DNA of 34,387 nt from Hanamia caeni (lineage in GTDB: Bacteria > Bacteroidota > Bacteroidia > Chitinophagales > Chitinophagaceae): NCBI RefSeq assembly GCF_003721595.1, contig NZ_RJJR01000027.1:1-34387 (forward strand), written 5' to 3'. Shown here one piece after another: positions 32,481-34,387 of this stretch; position 1 is the stretch's first letter, and each line of letters opens with the position of its first letter. Under the pieces are notes generated by a model. That model ran no database searches and was not told the DNA's origin. It was given only the letters and a program-made list of their open reading frames with translations. The translations under genes and the position numbers were made by a program.

Positions 32481-33944
32481 TCATTCGCTCACCTTAATTA
32501 CCCATACATGTTCGGAAACGGATTTTAGATTTGCTGGTATGGTGATATTAACTCCGTTTCCGGCTTGCTTCCATGATAATTTCTTTTTAGAACCAATCAT
32601 TTGAAGTTTGCTTTTCTTATTCAATTCCATTTCTTTTAAAGAAATCGCTTTGTCCGGAAAATCAAACAGAAATATAAATTTTGTCTTGCCGTCTTTTGTT
32701 TGTGTGAACCGGATATTGTCGCCTTCTCCAAATACTTTATAGATCCGGGTTCCATAAATGGCTTCACCGTTTTGTTTTATCCATTTTCCTATTTCCTGCA
32801 ACCTGCTGTAGGCCACAGGATCCCACTCGCCGTCGGGACCAGGGCCGATGTTTAATAAATAATTTCCTCCCTTGCTTACGATGTCCACTAATTTTTTTAT
32901 GAGCTCATCGGCCGGTTTATACACATCGCCCTTTACATAGCTCCAACTATTGCCCATCGTCATGCAGGTTTCCCAGGGATAAGGCAAGCCTGTGTCTGGG
33001 ATGTGCTGCTCAGGTGTAAGATAATTTTGCTGTGGACCCGGAACAGCTCTGTCCACTACAATTAAGCCTGATTGCTTTTCCCTCGCTTCTTTTGCCAATA
33101 AAGGCATATCAATATCCTGGCTTTGTGAATTAAATTCATAAATGCCTTCTTTTCTTGATTGTAAATATTCTTCGCTGATTTCGGCATCCGTTTTCTTGCG
33201 CACCCATCCGCCATCGAGCCAAAGGATATCTATTTTGCCATAGCCGGTCATTAACTCATTAATCTGGTTATGGGTATAATCAACAAACTTCTTCCATTGC
33301 TCCGGGTGTTTTGAAATTGAATAGTTCACATTGCGATCCAACGGCGGAAAACGTTGCCACCAATAATAATCGCTGTGCCAGTCGGGCTTCGAAAAATAAG
33401 CGCCTATCCAGAAATTGTCTTTTCTGAAGGCATCAAAAATCTCTTTAGTGACATTACTGCGCGGGTTTGTAGAAAAAGGGCAATCCTTGTCAGTAATTTT
33501 ATAATCCGTGTATTTTGTATCGAACATGCAAAAGCCATCATGGTGCTTGGTTGTGAATACTACGTATTTCATTCCGGCATCCTTTGCCGCCTCGGCCCAT
33601 TTTTCAGGATTAAACTTCGTTGGATTGAACGTATTTTTTAAGGCTTCATAGTTTTTGAGGTAATCAAAATAATTTTCTCCTCCTTTTTGCAATCTCGCGC
33701 CGGTGGCCCATCCCACATCTTCGGGACAAATGCTCCAGCTTTCTACCACGCTTCGCTGGCTGTAAGGGCCCCAATGCATTAGCAACCCAAATTTCAGATC
33801 CTGCCATTCGGCTAATTTTTGCTGTACCAGGGGGTCCGGGTCAGGATAATATTCTTTCTCTTGCGCGAGCAAACTTTCACTGGTAAAAAAACCAATGGCG
33901 ATGAGTAACAAAAAGCATTTACAAACTGATTTCATCCATTTCAT
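32481..33944 (-). CDS. GH29 alpha-L-fucosidase, secreted
   Basis: The product has 487 residues. The signal peptide ends at about residue 28 (SLLAQ). Family GH29 segments are KFGLLMHWGPYS (51-62), VVFTTKHHDGFCMFDTKYT (128-146) with the conserved HH pair, and DILWLDGGW (239-247) carrying the likely nucleophile Asp244. Glu312 in NYLTPEQHIP is a candidate acid/base. NYLLNIGPGPDG closes the catalytic domain. It removes alpha-L-fucose from glycans in the periplasm or outside the cell. It stands near, but is not clearly co-operonic with, the small barrel gene (536 nt from stop to start of the ORFs in between). No SusC/SusD pair is visible. Confidence 0.94.
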   Translation of the reverse strand: MKWMKSVCKCFLLLIAIGFFTSESLLAQEKEYYPDPDPLVQQKLAEWQDLKFGLLMHWGPYSQRSVVESWSICPEDVGWATGARLQKGGENYFDYLKNYEALKNTFNPTKFNPEKWAEAAKDAGMKYVVFTTKHHDGFCMFDTKYTDYKITDKDCPFSTNPRSNVTKEIFDAFRKDNFWIGAYFSKPDWHSDYYWWQRFPPLDRNVNYSISKHPEQWKKFVDYTHNQINELMTGYGKIDILWLDGGWVRKKTDAEISEEYLQSRKEGIYEFNSQSQDIDMPLLAKEAREKQSGLIVVDRAVPGPQQNYLTPEQHIPDTGLPYPWETCMTMGNSWSYVKGDVYKPADELIKKLVDIVSKGGNYLLNIGPGPDGEWDPVAYSRLQEIGKWIKQNGEAIYGTRIYKVFGEGDNIRFTQTKDGKTKFIFLFDFPDKAISLKEMELNKKSKLQMIGSKKKLSWKQAGNGVNITIPANLKSVSEHVWVIKVSE

Positions 33945-34293
33945 AATCTATCATTTTTTGGGTTTAGCAATCCGGTAATATAAATTCGAAAATAAAGTTT
34001 GTTTTTTGAATTATGGCAAACAAGCCTTCTAATGAATTGAATTTTGCCCCTGGCGATTGAATTACGATTGCAGTAAACGAAGAAATACCGATTATATTTA
34101 TTTTAACCCAATGAAAGGTGGGTGGTGATAGTGAAGCAGGAAATAATCTGAGTTTTTTTTCTGGATAATCCGCGGTAGTATTAAATATCCCCATCAATAT
34201 AAACCAAAGCCCATGCGGTTTCTGTTGAAAAGTAATAATTACAAAACCGCCCCAAAAATTTGGGGCAGTTTTGATGTATATGCATGATTGACA
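33945..34293. other. 349-bp spacer upstream of the fucosidase gene
   Basis: It holds a strong hairpin at 34243-34272 and AT-rich sequence. A 77-codon minus-strand frame (33964-34197) has no recognisable domain and was not called. No clear TAnnTTTG promoter for the fucosidase was found. Confidence 0.6.
34243..34272 (-). terminator. Terminator-like hairpin (bidirectional)
   Basis: AAAACCGCCCCAAA pairs with TTTGGGGCAGTTTT (one mismatch or G-T pair); the flanking T and A tracts allow either direction. It lies 21 nt after the stop of the partial minus-strand frame at the window end. Confidence 0.7.
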
Positions 34294-34387
34294 TTAGTAA
34301 GTAAACCCAGGCATCGCAGCCTGAGATTCTGTTAGAACGGTACGTAACAGTCTCCCGTTATACCGCTCCGATTTTCCAACCGTTGGT
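34294..34387 (-). CDS. Possible C-terminal end of a minus-strand gene, truncated by the window
   Basis: A frame open from the window edge ends in TAA at 34294-34296, giving 30 residues that end SQAAMPGFTY. A terminator-like hairpin 21 nt after the stop supports a real gene end. Another frame ends earlier (GWKIGAV, then TAA), so the choice is uncertain. Two small inverted repeats (34308-34323, 34329-34350) also lie here, so a structured RNA is an alternative. No family was recognised. Confidence 0.35.
   Translation of the reverse strand, partial: PTVGKSERYNGRLLRTVLTESQAAMPGFTY

Noticed and set aside
33964..34197. 77-codon minus-strand ORF upstream of the fucosidase
   Set aside because: No domain, no signal peptide and no promoter; composition looks like translated AT-rich spacer.
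34300..34387. tRNA or other known structured RNA gene
   Set aside because: Inverted repeats are present but do not form a cloverleaf; no T-loop GTTCGA-type motif or anticodon arm was found.

Overview
The window reads as part of a chromosome from a Bacteroidota bacterium, most likely of the Chitinophagaceae. This rests on the AT-rich spacers, start codons without clear Shine-Dalgarno sequences, promoters of the TAnnTTTG type, a DUF5916 outer-membrane protein, a GH29 fucosidase, and S1 and L22 proteins with long low-complexity tails. The family-level placement is an inference from sequence style, not a database match.

Layout. (a) 1-5251, plus strand: the 3' part of a giant surface-fibre gene built from sixteen 177-bp repeats with YadA-head-like repeats at its C-terminus, then 10 nt later a secreted LamG plus fibrinogen-like protein. 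(b) 5302-10233, minus strand: a class A beta-lactamase-related serine hydrolase, a DUF5916 barrel protein and a stand-alone proline dehydrogenase. (c) 10347-17798: an acyl-CoA thioesterase (plus), a PlsC-like acyltransferase (minus), ribosomal protein S1 (plus) with its own promoter and strong terminator, a two-domain LigD (minus) and a YhiN/HI0933-type flavoprotein (minus). (d) 17882-30907, minus strand: the S10-spc ribosomal-protein operon in canonical order (rpsJ rplC rplD rplW rplB rpsS rplV rpsC rplP rpmC rpsQ rplN rplX rplE rpsN rpsH rplF rplR rpsE rpmD rplO secY), an intrinsic terminator, then map. (e) 31057-34387: a divergent, very acidic disordered-looking protein, a small outer-membrane beta-barrel, a GH29 alpha-L-fucosidase, and the probable tail end of one more minus-strand gene followed by a hairpin.

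How it fits together. The ribosomal cluster is detached from the usual str genes (no fusA, rpsG or rpsL before rpsJ) and from the alpha operon (no infA, rpmJ, rpsM, rpsK, rpsD, rpoA or rplQ after map). Its head promoter, a probable internal promoter before rplX, and the S1 promoter share a TAnnTTTGCAC core followed at once by a short stem-loop, which suggests common control of translation genes. The fibre and LamG/fibrinogen genes look like a surface adhesion pair.

Most worth a second look: an unlisted 29-codon membrane micropeptide ORF two nucleotides after the rpsH stop; the higher-order, five-unit periodicity of the fibre repeats; the shared promoter plus 5' stem-loop; and two families of short repeats filling the ribosomal operon spacers.
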